From Turnera subulata (taxonomy: Eukaryota; Streptophyta; Magnoliopsida; Malpighiales; Passifloraceae): a stretch of 64,000 nt of DNA. The position numbers and the translations under genes are program-made. A model generated the notes under the pieces. It was not told the origin of the DNA and ran no database searches. It saw only the letters and a list, made by a program, of their open reading frames with translations. How positions within the stretch are numbered: position 1 is the first letter of the stretch; each line of letters starts with the position of its first letter. This document shows, piece by piece, positions 46,001 through 59,206 of the stretch. The stretch lies in assembly GCA_028386065.3 (NCBI GenBank), contig JAKUCV010002770.1, positions 4,542-68,541 of the forward strand, in the 5' to 3' direction.

Positions 46001-48662
46001 TACACATTTGTTATGCTAGATACGCATTTACTCATTACACAGGAAGTAAGAAAAATTTAGCGAAGTCTAATTTTTATGTACTTAGCTGGCTCAAAGGGGA
46101 TGGTGATTGGTGTTCCACCAGAACCTGAGAAACTATCGTAAAGACAGGTTCAGTTTACGTATTAGAAACCCAGAAATCTTCCATAGGATGTTTCTCAATA
46201 GTTTTCTTTTTTAGAATCAATCAAAACCATCAAGTCTGCAGAACTGGCCAAGATTCAACAGAAGAATATTGAGGTCCGGCCAGAAACAAACATAAGGGAT
46301 AGTCTGCAGAAAAGGATGCATGATAATTAATAGTTTGAACAAAGCATCATTTAGGCTTATATATAGATGAAGGTAACATTTCCTTTTCCGTTCAAGTGGT
46401 GTAGAAGGTTTCATTTGGGTCAAAGAATTTCTCTCTTATTTTTCCACTCGTGGCCCAAAATCATATTCAGAACATTATTACTCAAGGGTAGCAAAACCAT
46501 TGTTTCCTGCAGGCGATTGTATGATACGATGGAGAAGGCAATGAACAAATTCAACAAACGGTCAATTGCCCCATGGTAGCGTGTGGGGTCTGATAGAAAA
46601 TGTATGTAACAAAAATTGACGAACTGATTGTTAAGAAACCTGCGGGTCCTGCAGGCAACAAAACATGCAAGTGCTCTGTTGTGACATCAGATTTGTGACA
46701 TTTAAGGTTCACGGGCTAGCTAGTGTTTTCTGGCCATGAAAATTTAAAAAACAAAATTATGTATTTAGTCTTAAAAAATGTGAATCCAATATTGTCAGTG
46801 ACTGTTCTGTTTTAACAAGATGTCTTTGTCCAAATTTCCTCACATGTGGGATGAAGCCAGCAAAATCTACAGGTGAAAAAGATCCGAACAGCATGAGATG
46901 TGTTTTTTTTGCAGCAAAATGAAATGTCCCTTCCCCTTGTGAATAATCATGCATGCGTGGCCACTGGACAGCTCATTAGCACTTGGGAGTTGGGACTAAG
47001 TATTAGTTTTTTTCCTGGTCCCCAAAAAAATAGGAGATGGAAGAGACTTGATTCTTTTCCTCATTTTTTTTTTTTTTTGGTTATATGTGGAAGCAGATAC
47101 AGGCAAATGTGACAGCAGAAACTCTTGCAAAGAAATGATGCAGTGGTTTGACATTAGGAAGTAGGGACTAGGCTACCCACTCCTTAATCGTCCTAACCTA
47201 TTTGGCAAAGGAATGAATGAACCTCAAGCTTTGGCCGGCAGTACTATCTGAATGAAATCAATATGCAACTGCATGGACGTCTATATATATACATATATAG
47301 GTCTTACAGATTATAAAAACAAAATGATAGTTGTAGGAGGAAAATAATAGTTAATTTGAGCATCAAGGCTAACATCAGGAATCCTAAGAACTGTGAGAAT
47401 ACAGCAGAGTGAAAAATACTGAGAAATAACTGAGAATATCAGTTGCTGGGTTGCTGTCTAAGCAAATGAGTCATGTTGGGAACAGCAGATAGACAAATTC
47501 TCATTTCCATTTCATCCTAATATCTATCCAAACATGCCGAGTTGCATATCTCCTATTTTACATGTCATACCATAGGAACCTCAATCACAGTTTCTTTGAC
47601 TGCAGCTCAAAAGTGAAGTCATTGTGGGACAGTAAATCTAATATATGCTTAGTTCATGGTTCCAAATGCATTTCAAGAATGAAATGGGTTACCAGCGAAT
47701 AACCCAGAGCCACTAGACCAAAAAAAAGAGAATGACCCCACAAGCCTAGACACTGTTGGCAACTCAAGTCTAATTCGGGATTGGCATTGGCTATTTAAGG
47801 TAGTGGATAAAGGCAGTGGACTTAATTGTGCAGCAAAAAGCAGTGGTTATGGATTCCCAAAAAAAAAAAGAAAAGAAAAGGAAAAGAGAGGGGTTGTTGC
47901 TGAATTCATTGATACAATGGTGATTGCTCTTCTTTTGAAGGAGGTTAGTTCTAGGGTTCATTTGCTGTTGGCAAAAGTGCAGAATCTGCACAATACTCCT
48001 GTTTTTCTAGTTCAAAAATAAAAGTCTGACTAGGGGCCATCATAAATTAAACAGAACAGCCTAAAGCCTAAAATGATGAGTATAGCACTAGCCAGCCAAT
48101 AGGCTTCCTAACTGGAGATCACTCAGTGAGTAGCACCAGCTCAAATAGGCTTCCCTAATTGAAGATTATTCGCCTAGAGCATTACTATGTTGGGCTCCAG
48201 CCTTATTATTCCAAACCGGGTAATTGTGTTTTATTGGGCTCCAACTATGCTCCACAGCATTTATGGGCCGTAAAAACGGGTTGGGAAACAGCTTTGGTGA
48301 TCGAGAGTGCAATTTACTACAATTGAATAGTTTAAAAAAAAAAAAAACATAAGACAATAGTTTGCCCTATTGTCTTTTCGACTCTTTTCTCTTAATCGGC
48401 AGAAAACTAGTTGCTGCCCACAACTATTTGGAATTGGCCTAATTGGATGTCACAGAAAAGTTGATAAGAAAACATTTGTTGCAAAGCAAATCAAAAGAAT
48501 TTAAATCTTCTTTTGCAGTACTTCCTCTATAAACATGATCAGACACAAGAAATACATATCAAAATTGTGTTTTTAATTGTCATCCCCCTTAAGAGAAAAA
48601 TTTTGTGAAACATGGTTATCCATCCAATCACACCAGGAATTAACTTCGGATCACATGCAGTA
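43052..48662. other. Long intergenic region, no gene recognised
   Basis: 5.6 kb of AT-rich DNA with many short frames, none of which resembles a family. It contains one SINE at 45855-45980. The part from about 48360 to 48662 probably includes the 3' untranslated region of the PAN-domain gene. Confidence 0.55.
45855..45980 (-). mobile_element. SINE, tRNA-derived, minus strand
   Basis: On the minus strand GTGGGCTTAGTTGGTTGAGT (A-box-like TTAGTTGGTTGAG) is followed by GAGAGTTCGAACCTTGGGCC (B-box GAGTTCGAACC), a body, and an A-run (T-run at 45841-45856 on plus). The spacing of the boxes fits a tRNA-derived pol III promoter. The body differs from the family at 14370 and 58548. Confidence 0.7.
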
Positions 48663-50164
48663 TTAAGTGTTGTTGTCAGTGGGCGGCCTGTTTTTCCTTC
48701 TTCTGTGAATCAAATAATAACCAAGCCCTCCAAAAACAAGCAATATGATCAAACTATCAACCACTCCTACCATAACCAGTACCCATTTTTTGACTCCAGA
48801 TTTCCCGTGACTGAGATGGGTACCTTTTGGAACCTTAACCATATAAGTCATTCCTGTAATTCCCCTTTCAGTTTGTTTTATACCCATCACTACCGCATAA
48901 AGAAAGCATTCTCTTAAATTCGAACCTGATGCCATGCCAGAGGAAAATAATGCAGCGAGACAATCACAGTCTCTAAGGCAAAAATCTTCACATGCTTCCT
49001 TGCTAACATTGACCCTTTTTGAAGCAGGCCTTAATACACTGGTAGCACCATTTAATTCAAGCATCTCCACTGGACCATTGCCACAAAACCCTCCAGAAAA
49101 CCCTTCATTGCAATCAGAACCCGCCCCGTCTTCCTTCGTCGAAAGGCGGATACACGAACAAGCATTGGAGAAGGTACAGATACCGTAAGGTCTACAGGCT
49201 AGAGGAAGATCACATGTGGTGGTAAGTGCTTGAAATGCAGCTTCAAAAGTTCCATTCTCAGGAGAGTAAAAGTAGAGTCCCAAATTTCCGGTTCTATTCA
49301 CAAGTGCTAAAAATCTCAGGGGTTGAGTACTCCTGCTGGATGGAATCTGCGCAATTTGGCTATACTCATCACCGAATACCTCTAACCCTTTTGCACCCAA
49401 TTCAACAAATGTAATGTTTCTATTATTTGGAGGCTTATATTCCCAGTAAGAATAGTTCCTCTTACCAAAACTCAAGTATAACAAGAGCTTGCTACGTTGA
49501 ATTTCAAAAGAGTAGAATGTACTTGAGTTGCTGGTGAAAGAAGTCAACCGAGTGGCCACATTCAGCCTTTGTCCGAGTAACATAACATCAGTTGGAAAGT
49601 TGAAACTCTGCCACTTTACACGGTTTAACCCATCTGCTAGGACCAAGTTACCTGTCTCCAATATCTCTAGTTTCTGCGCCAAAGACAGAGAAAGAAGAAT
49701 GAGTAACAAAAAAGCTGCAGCTCTCCACCAAGTAATGACTAATGACCAATTTGCTTTTATGCTAGTGTTACCTCCACACCTTGTCCAGAAGTTCCAGTTC
49801 TCCATCCAACTCTGTCTTTCGGTCCCTTCAATTGCAAATCTCCATCCTTTGTTAGCTCAAGTTTGCATATATCCCATGTGTAAAATTGGGAGTAATGGCC
49901 GGAGTTCCACACCTTAACATCTCCAAGAAAGACTTCCAAAGAACAGGAATAGTTCCCCTTGATTGGTTCAACGCTCAATGCAGCTCTAAAATTGGGCACC
50001 GTTTGGTCTGTCTCTATCAGGAATGCTCTCCCAGTGAATCCCGCACTGTACACAACTGGGACTTCAAGCGTAAGACTGTAGCCAATGTGAATGTCTGATT
50101 TGCAATACACATGAGTACTGAAGAGAAGAACAAGAACAAGACTGATGAAAAGATGGAATTTCAT
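48663..50164 (-). CDS. PAN/apple-domain lectin-like membrane protein (At5g03700-like)
   Basis: Two exons, 50164-49772 and 49673-48663, separated by a 98-bp intron, encode 467 residues. Residues 1-21 (MKFHLFISLVLVLLFSTHVY) are a signal peptide. A B-lectin/S-domain-like region follows (GTGNLVLAD... type strand ILETGNLVLADGL, then WQSFNFPTDVMLLGQRLN). A Cys-rich EGF-like segment is at about 285-330 (CDLPLACRPYGIC), a PAN/apple domain at about 331-412 (EACEDFCLRDCDCLAALF) and one membrane helix at about 428-453, ending in a short basic tail HRRRKNRPP. There is no kinase domain, so it resembles the At5g03700 group, not S-domain receptor kinases. It is probably a plasma-membrane surface protein of unknown ligand. 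I choose ATG 50164 over the in-frame ATG at 50206 because it opens the signal peptide directly. Confidence 0.92.
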
Positions 50165-51944
50165 GACAAAAATCCTATCCTCTTTTTTTTTTTTTGGTTT
50201 TTTCACTTTCGGTCCTGCCTCTACTACTACTACTTAGTTTGATTGTCCCTATGCAGGCTGGCGTTTTTTCGGGAAGAAGGGGATAGAAAGGAAGTGCAAC
50301 AGGGGAAAAAGGTTGGCACGAGTGTTGCCAACTTTTTGACAGGTTCTACCCCACAAGCAAAAAGGTCCAGGCTTTCATTTTTGTTGCTTTTTTTTTCCCA
50401 TAGTGTGTAGTGGGGTTTACTGATGGTTGATGGCATTATGGCAGGAGAAAAGCCTTTGTTAATTTTTGGATACTCTATGCTAATTAAAAGCAACGCACTT
50501 AAGGGTTGTTGAGCACAGGCTGTCCCATGTGAGGGGTGTTATATGAGGGTTTTAATGGTGAAATTTGCAGCTGCTTAGGCTGCCAATATTCATCATGATT
50601 TTAACTTCGAACAAAAAAAAAAAGGAGTTCATGATTTTAACAACTGGGAAGATAGAGCGAGCAGTAGAAACCTTGTCTATTTGGGGGACATGGGCTTATC
50701 TGATTTTTGTTGGGTCAATTGATTGCTTGCATTGCTTTTTTATTTCTTTTGAGTGCGCGGGCAGGCATCCTATCTTTCGAGCGGGCTTAGGAAATTACAA
50801 TCAGTGGGCTTAATTGCGATGAGTGGCCTGCGCATGACACGTGTAACCCACTGGCTAAGCCACTTGGGAATATGATGTTTGCTGACAATACATTCACGCA
50901 TGTGTGACGCATTGATTTTGCACCCTCAGGAATGGTAAACCTTATTACTGCAGCACACAACACCTAGCATTGTTGAGTGTTGCTCTACTAATTATAGATA
51001 TCATTTTATACGAAAGAAATTATCATAGATACCATAAATTGACCCGGACGGGCCATCGGCTCACAATTTTTCCAAATAAAAATGGTCAATCCGAGTTCAA
51101 CCTTAGATTTGCAAAAGAGTTATTGAAGTGGAGAACCAATTGGGTCACAATTAACTGGGTTTAATCGACCGGACCGATTCAGGTTAAATAACATTGGTCT
51201 AATTGACAATTACGGTCCGATTTAAACTAACATTGTTCTTTTTTTTTTTGTTTGTCTGAGCATATGATATAATCGAAGTAAAGAATTTTAGGTTGGCCAA
51301 ATTCCACTTCTCAAACACTTAAAAAAGAATGCATGGCCCCTTCGGAGACGTCTATAGAGAAGCATAAAATGTAACTTACATGATTGGCAAAAAAAAATGC
51401 CAACCATATCGCAAGGCAGGCAGCAACTTCAAACACCAACAACATCGGATGTACCAGGCGACACGTCATAAATGAAAGGGACAAAGCGTCCAAGGTGTAC
51501 AACGACATGTGGTACCAAGTAGTGCGATTATTTTTTTTTTTTTCCGACGACCCAACTGTGTCAAACTCAAAAGTAGTACACAATCAGACAGCCGTCGTCT
51601 CGGTCTCTTCTCCTTCCCTTTACCCCCAGTTCCTGGGAAAACTAAAACCGGCACGACAAAACCCTTACGGTACTAAATAGACACTAATAATAGTGTACCT
51701 GTCTAGTAATCTGAACAAAGTAGTAAATGCAAGAACCATCCTTTCAATCGCACGTCTCTTTCTTCTCAACCCATCGTCTTCCTTACCCTCCTCGGAATTC
51801 GGTACTTGGTGGGTCGGGTTTCATATCATCATGGTCTTTCTTCGCCGCGCAATTCAAGAAGCCTGCCTTTTTCGGTTCCCGGCAGTGCAGGTTATCAGGA
51901 TTACGCACCGGATTTTCCCTCAGTTTTGCGTCGTACGGAACATC
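50165..51944. other. Divergent intergenic region (promoters of two head-to-head genes)
   Basis: This lies between the starts of the minus-strand PAN gene and the plus-strand AlkB-type gene, so it must hold both promoters. No other gene is seen. Protein-like reading upstream of 51945 is discussed with the AlkB gene. Confidence 0.5.
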
Positions 51945-54407
51945 ATGAGTTGTGGTGGGAGTAGCAAAAGCAGCGAGTGTGGAAGCTCAAGGCCCAATGG
52001 CGGTCCTCCAATCCTCTCTGACCAGGTGGGGTTTTCAACTTTCTTTGCTATTACTTTAAAAGTCTGAGAAATTAAACTTAACCCGTTAAGATGGAAGTCT
52101 TTCAAATTCTGTGTAATTATGTGTTTATGGTCACTCTCCAATTGTCTATTTATTTGCATTTGATTGTGTCTATATCGTGAGATGAAGAAATTTTTTATCT
52201 TGAATTTCTTGTCACATGCAAGCAGGGCAGTTCTTCTGGTAGCAAAAGCAGGAAAAAAAGTTCAGTAAGAGCTGAACAGATAAACTACTCTTCAGGAGTT
52301 GCAAGTGTAGAGTCAAAAATATTCAAATCCAGGCTTCCTCGTAAAAGGAGAGCTAGACTTGTTCTAACTTCTGAAGAGAGGATTGACCATATCGAAACAC
52401 CTCACCATGGGTGCCCGCTTGTTGAAGATTCTGCAAACGAGCGAGACAGTCTTTCTCTCCCTACTGAGTTTGGGAAGAGGAAGACACCTGGTAATGGTAA
52501 AAGATCGTTATCTGGCCGAAGACATTTCAAGGGTATGAAACCCGCTAGTGATTTTGTGAAGGTTAAACCATTTGATATCTGTTCGTCCGATGCAAGAGAA
52601 CGTGTTGTTGATAACTCTTCCATATGCGAAAAGGATGAGGAAAAGGAGAGCAATGCTCGAGGACAAGTGTTGCGGCCTGGGATGGTTATCCTGAAGGATT
52701 ATATTTCCATCAGTGACCAGGTGAGTTTTACCATCTTTATCTTCAACTGAGAATTGCTAGTTTATGAAGCTGTTTTTAAGGTGATGAATTTTTAGTCAAT
52801 CGCTGCATGATCGAGACTTATTTGTGTATGTTTGCAATCAAAGCAAATTTCATTAAGAAAACATATTCTATGAAATCCAGAAGTAGCATACACGAATGTC
52901 ATCTGCAAGATGCAGGGAAACAATAAGCTAAAATTCCAAAAGAGGGAACAACAAACTCCAATTTTTTTGTTTATGTTTTGAGAAGAGTATCGAGGCCTTC
53001 TGTCCTTTTAGGAAACAAAGTTAGCTTTATCATCTACTGGTTACTTCCATAATTGCTTCTTTATTGACCTCATGGATATGATTGGATTGCATAAAGTTAT
53101 AATACATTCCATCAAAGTGTTACATTAGTAAATTTGCAGACAATTGGTCATGCCTTATCAAGGTATTCCTTTCCTTTTAATTGTATGTTAGAGGGCCCTG
53201 AACCTGCTGTAATGCTCCAGATCAAAATAGTGAAGACTTGTCGACAACTTGGTGTGGGCCGTGGGGGATTTTATAGGCCTGGTTATCAGAATGGAGCAAA
53301 ACTTAATCTGCAGATGATGTGTCTTGGTCTGAACTGGGATCCTCAGACTAGGAAATATGAAGATCGACGAGCTACTGATGGTTCTGAGACACCCAAAATT
53401 CCTAGTGAATTCGATCTATTGGTTAAGAAAGCAATCAAAGATGCGCATTCTGTTATTGAAAAGAACCTCAAACCGAGTGATGTTGAAGACATGATGCCTG
53501 CAATGTCTCCTAACATATGCATTATAAACTTCTATACAACCAAGGGTAAACTTGGGCTGCATCAGGTCTGTAACTAGATGGCACATGTTCACTCTATCCT
53601 CATTATTTAGTGTCTTTATATTTTTTATTTTTGACTTGCGCACATGATGGACGCCTTGATGCTGAAATTTGTTCCCCACTGTATAGGATATGTATTACAG
53701 GCACTTACGGGCAAAAAAATATTCACCCATCCCAGCTGACTTTGAACTATTTTTAGCTGAGAGGGTGATGAATTCCTGCTTTTTCTTCAGGGTTGCTAAG
53801 TTTAGGACATAGACAAATTCTCTTGAAACTTTGTTCATTATGCAAGATTATGTATTCTCACTTAATTGTGTATTTGTTGGAAGGGAAAGTTATGCAAGAT
53901 TCTACATCTTATGCTTTATTTAGAAAAGGTTAGAAAAATGGGACAAAATTGTTGTTTCCCAAAAACTTGTTGCTCTTTAAAAATTTTGAATCAAACCATT
54001 CGCCGCATGTGCTGCTTTTAAGCAAGGAAACTTTGATGACAGCCTTATGGAAGCTTGCTAGGCAACATCTATAAGGGCCCGCCTTATGGAAATCATTACC
54101 TGTATCATGAAATTTGCTTCTCCATTTGCAGGATCGTGATGAGAGCAAAGAGAGTCTTCGTCAAGGACTGCCAGTTGTCTCCTTCTCCGTGGGCGATTCC
54201 GCAGAATTCCTCTATGGGGATCAGAGGGATGCCAACCAGGCAGCGAAAGTTATTTTGGAATCGGGAGATGTCTTAATATTTGGTGGTCCATCTAGACACA
54301 TATTTCATGGTGTGACCACAGTAATCTCAAACTCAGCTCCCAAGCATTTACTAGAAGAATCTTTGCTTCGTCCTGGCCGTTTGAATCTTACATTTAGACA
54401 GTTTTGA
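51945..54407 (+). CDS. AlkB-type 2-oxoglutarate/Fe(II) dioxygenase (ALKBH1-like), four exons
   Basis: Exons 51945-52025, 52226-52720, 53221-53565 and 54132-54407, all phase 0, give 398 residues. The first half is Ser/Lys/Arg-rich and probably disordered (KSRKKSS, RKRRARLVLTSEER, possible nuclear targeting). The AlkB fold starts at LRPGMVILKDYISISDQ, then GGFYRPGYQNGAKLNLQMM, MSPNICIINFYTTKGKLGLH and the iron-binding H-x-D pair split by the last intron (HQ/DRDESKESLR, His306 and Asp308). VSFSVGDSAEFLYGD, the second iron histidine in SRHIFHGV and the oxoglutarate-binding GRLNLTFRQ follow. The family removes methyl groups from nucleic acids; the plant ALKBH1-like members are linked to DNA 6mA or RNA demethylation. 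I begin exon 3 at 53221 (SDQ/IKIVKTCRQLG), not at the open frame upstream. The start is uncertain: the same frame is open back to ATG 51693 (84 more residues) and to ATG 51831. Confidence 0.88.
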
Positions 54408-57400
54408 ATGATTTAAAGCCATCAATTCTAACCTTACCCCGGATTCTTCCCTTGGTTATGAGTTATGAGTACTGGAGGTAGTGACTATAAATTAAACATT
54501 TTACCATTTTCTGTTGTTGTAGCAGTTTGCAGTAGTCAGCTGGTTTTTCATTGTCGCCTTCTTTAAGTTTGTCTCAACAAAAGAAAAGAAAACCTATAAC
54601 TGGATTATCAATTTTCTCCAATTACAATGCTTGAGAATATAAAAAGAGAAAAGAGGTCTTATTGTCTGCCAAATTTTTTTGTCGGTGGACAGCCATGGTT
54701 CAACAAGTAGCCTGAGAATTATCAGACACAGAGCTCATCATAGATCTGGAATTCAGATTTTCCATTGATTACCATAACATGTAGATTTGTTTGGCCACTG
54801 ATCTCTGAAACTCCATGAGATTTTCAATCAAGTTTTTTTTTTATTATTATCTTTTGAGAAGATTGTCAATCAAGTTGATCATTTTAAATGTTTTAGTATT
54901 ATCACTAATGCGTATCGATTCTGTACCTTGATGATTCTACCACTAAGGCCAGCTCCCTGTAACGTGACGACTTTGTATTGTAAATTTATGATGCATATTT
55001 TCTTTGATAAAAATTGATTTCGACTCGGGCCATGGACAATTAAATAGAGTACCTCCCCCTATCCAGCATCTTAATATGTTTAACATGTCAGATTCAGGAT
55101 AAGCTATGAAATTATTTGATATGTCTCTATGATTATCCGTTTTGTTGATGTATCAATCTTTTTACTATTTTACTATTAATAAAGTCATCGATTAGCATCA
55201 AAAAAAAAAAATTATTTGATATTCAAGCCACGTATACAAGGCATCAAGATAAGATGCCCCATTATTGTGGCACAGATAACCAATTGGTCGATAACCAAAC
55301 AACTTTGATTCTTTTGATTTTTGTTTCTTAAGGACTTGAGTGTAGTCAGTCCTACACAACAGACAATATAAAATGATGGGGGTATATTTACTTGTAATGG
55401 CACATTATAGCTTGTCGAAGAATGGTCCATTCATGAGAACTCACGGCAATACTGCCAGGTATATCACCATTATTTCATTTTCAGGAAATCGTATAGGTTT
55501 CCCCGGCATGTTTGTTGCAATATCACATCAATCTGTGTCTCTCCCTTTAGCTTTTCACGAAGTGGTTGTTTCAAATCAAAATTATTGCGCGTCAGATGGA
55601 AAGGATGTCTTAAGAATAGGATGCCAAGTGCTACCAAGAATTCAATTTCTTTAAGACTTACTATAAATTCCCTTGAAATATAAGAGGGGATGTGGAAATC
55701 CGACAAAGCAACCATACAAGATGTCACAATCTGAATGAACCTAGGATGTTGATATATGGCCTTTGTCCTAGCTAGCCCATGATATTGAGCGTTAAAACTT
55801 ATATATATTTCCTGACTGTACTTCCATCATCAAATTTAATCATTCCACAAGACAAATGATGATAAAACTGAATTCAATTGTTGTTGTCTAACCATAACCA
55901 CATATCTACGCTTGCCTGGCATTTGTTTATAGTTATTGAACAAATTGTGAACTATTATTTAACCAGCTTAGATGAAGTTTAGGTGGTAGGATGATGCAAG
56001 GAAGTAACTATCCAGGAAATGTGGTCAGATACACTACATGATGAACCCAGAATTATGCTCAAGAAGTAACTGGTTAGCAAAGGTGGTCAGATACATTAAT
56101 TAAACCTAAAATTAGGCTACCTCCATGTTATCTGAATAGAACCCATTATGGAGCAGATTGAGTTCTAGCTAGTAATTTCTAACAGAACCTGTGGCTTAAC
56201 TGATTAAGCAGAATACTTTACGTTTTGAACAATTACTCACAATCAATTAACAAGAGTCACCCAACTTTTTGGGTGGAAAGCCGTTCCTATCAGAATTTAT
56301 TCCATAAACCACGATCCCACGACTAGTATTGGACATTCTGATGACTTGATTAATGGAAACCATAAAGTTTTTAATTTTTGTTTCCAGGAGCAATTGCTTT
56401 GCGCTCTGCTTCTACCGTTCTACGGTCAAAGGAGGTTCTGTGGCAGGGGTAAGCTAAAATAAGAAATTAATTATGAGGTTGATCTAGCTCAACGCTAGCT
56501 ACGGGATTAAATCAATTGCTATTTTAGCTTAGCTAAACCCATGAGCGTCAATTTATATGCGTGCTCCTGTCATCCCTCGCTCGATATTATTCTAGGACTA
56601 TTAATGTGTCTTAAAAAATGAGCTTGCCTATTTCCTCGTCCCATACACAAGTACTAGGGGTTCAGGGGTTCGAAAATCTTCATGCGTGCCAAGAGACGAG
56701 TAACATGGCTTACATTTATCTAAATATATATGTTTAACTCTAACATTATGAAAAGAGACTCATAGAGAGTTAATATGTAGAACACTGCCTGCTAGATTAG
56801 GGTTACGGTATTGTAGTCATGTAGTGCGCATGAACGTGAAATTTTATCACGAGAACACCATAAATAGTACAAATTGTGACCCTCATTTTTTACTATATTA
56901 GAAATAGATACGTTAAATAAGTGTTCATATTTACTTCATAAATAATAGGCAATAAATTAAGAAAAAAAATCTTAGGAGAAAAAGGAAAGATCCATAAGGA
57001 TAAACTGAAAAATAGATAGACGTTATAAATGGTAGAGAGAATCCTCAAGAATATATATTTTTTGTGATTGACAATTAATATTAGTTAGCCAGTCCCATTT
57101 CATTATAAAAGTTTTCGTTGCATGAACAGAGGTCATCAGGCAATCTGTTTCCCGTTTAAAGCTTGCCCATAGGAGACGAGTGCGTATGGGTGAGTAGGTG
57201 ACATTGCCAGCTATTATTATTTACGCTTCCCAAATTATTGGTCACACTTTTATAACCTCACTAATATTCTCAGTTATCCGTCCCTAAAATATAGTATTAC
57301 AAATGACGGCATCCACAAGAAAAAAAAATCTGATTAATTAGGACACTGCGACACCACTACTTAGTGATGAGATAATTGTTGGATTACCCTATCTTTGTAG

Positions 57401-58547
57401 AATGGCCCACCGCTTCTCTTTGCTATGGGAATCAATGCACCCTCATTTCAAAGGTTCGAGATTTTTTTTTTTTCTCATGATAGGATCGTGTCATTGTTAA
57501 TAGAAAGAATAAGAATTTTCTTACTAAACAAACTTTCTTGCTAGCATATCTAAAGATACCGTGCTTGGTGATATAATCCGAACAATTCATCGAGCCACGG
57601 CGATTTTTTTGAGAGGAATACATAAAGCCATGACCATTGACGAGCTCCTTTACACTCACTTAAGAACAAATTAATATATCCCACAACTTTTGAAAAAATT
57701 AGGTGTACCGTGTACGTGTATACATTCGGCATGCAGTAGGGGGAGAATTGAATTAATTTTGATTCAAGTCATCAGCTCACAACTTATTCGTGAAACATGT
57801 GTTGTTAAAGATACTCTTACCAGTCTATTTCCCTCCATGACCCACCACCAATAATCCCTGCAAGTACTCTGGTAGTATACACGGTAAGACGCAGAAGAGT
57901 ACGAAGCTGGCCAGCGAAGCTCCCTGTCACACTACTCCTAGACTGTCATTTTTTGTTTGATGTAATCGGATAATTGTAGTTGTCCTTCCATTACATCCCG
58001 TTACATCCTATCCTACCAAATATATCGTTAATATATATATATATATATATATATATCTAATTGTTCCTTAAAAATATTTACTCGACGACCAATTAATTTG
58101 ATGTTTGCTTCCGTTTTGTTAATTTTTAGAAAATTGACTCCGATCGGATGGATTTCTTGGTCAAGTTGAAAATTAATTATTTTACTGTCTGCCGTACCCA
58201 ATCATCGGCTTTTGTCCTAACTTGAATGAATAATCTTACGTTTTCTCTGGTTAAAATTTGGCAAATAATGACACCCACACACCCACGCAAGTTGCTTGTA
58301 ACACTTGTGCTTGGCATAGTGGGACCCGCCTAATAATGGATATTTTTTTTAGCTCACATTATCTCGTCAAGTATATCGACAATTGAATATTTATCCTATA
58401 TGTGTAAACAATTTTGCATAGAAAAAACATCATAGAAATATATTGTATTTATCACTTTTGTACTAACACCGAATACTACTAACTCTAGCCATCCATGATG
58501 CACCTCCTACTACCATTTCCAGGAATTAGAATAAAAATAACGCACCT
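54408..58547. other. Intergenic region, no gene recognised
   Basis: 4.1 kb, AT-rich. It begins with the 3' untranslated region of the AlkB gene. Frames such as 55373-55654 (plus) have no recognisable motif. TA microsatellite at 58029-58056. Confidence 0.55.
58029..58056. repeat. TA microsatellite
   Basis: About 13-14 TA units in intergenic DNA. Confidence 0.9.
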
Positions 58548-58735
58548 AACGAGGTCTCTGGTTCGAATTCTTGTGTATCTACAAAATCCTTATTGAGAGA
58601 CTCGTCCACCACACCTAGATACGTGATCCGGGTCGAATCCGAATCAGTCGGGACGAAGCTCCGGAAACCGGTCGAATCCGAATCCGAATTAGTCGAGACA
58701 AAGCTTCGGAAACCGGATGGGAAACAAAGAAAACA
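58548..58735 (+). mobile_element. SINE (same family as 14370-14553), plus strand, partly duplicated tail
   Basis: A B-box-like TGGTTCGAATTC at about 58559 is followed by GAATCAGTCGGGACGAAGCT and CCGGAAACCGG, then a second partial copy GAATTAGTCGAGACAAAGCT with TCGGAAACCGGATGGGAAAC. The minus-strand SINE at 14370-14553 has GGATTAGTCTGGGCAAAGCT, CCGGATACCGGCTGGGAAAC. The A-box end is degraded. It lies about 470 bp upstream of the aminotransferase gene. Confidence 0.7.
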
Positions 58736-58984
58736 ACGTTCCTATAGGAAGAAAAGGAAGAGGAAAAATTAAAGGCATTACCCATTTTAGGTAGGAATCA
58801 CATTTTACGAGTACTTATCCCCCAACCTTTCATCACCCAAGTTCCAACGACAACAACAACGGTTGAGAAAATTTGAGATGCAAAAAAAAAAAAAGGAAAA
58901 AAAGAAAATCATGTACATTTTGCAGGAGTAACAGACAAAAGACACACATGGCAAACAAACACGTCACATTCCCATTTTCTCATC

Positions 58985-58992
58985 TATATAAA
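58985..58992 (+). promoter_or_regulatory. Probable TATA box of the aminotransferase gene
   Basis: TATATAAA lies 222 bp before the start codon and is followed by a C/A-rich stretch and GAAGAAGAAG repeats that would form the 5' untranslated leader. Confidence 0.55.
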
Positions 58993-59206
58993 CTCCCACT
59001 CCTGGCGGCACCTTTCGCTCCATCCCTCTTCTTCCTCACATCACTCGCCCAAAACACCCCCCGCATTATAGGATTCCAAATCCAAGACCCCCACACAGAA
59101 GAAGAAGAAGAGGCGCGAGCGCTTTCGGTTTCTTTTTCTTTTTTCTTCTCTCTCGACCCAAACACACAAACCAAAGAGAAGCAGCGAAAAAATCATTTGA
59201 TTAATT

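Noticed and set aside
53134..53220. Extra 27-residue segment in AlkB exon 3
   Set aside because: Removing it restores the family's continuous SDQ-IKIVKTCRQLG text with a proper CAG acceptor at 53220, so it is intron.
55373..55654. 93-residue frame
   Set aside because: No family resemblance, AT-rich context, no promoter or splice signals that single it out.
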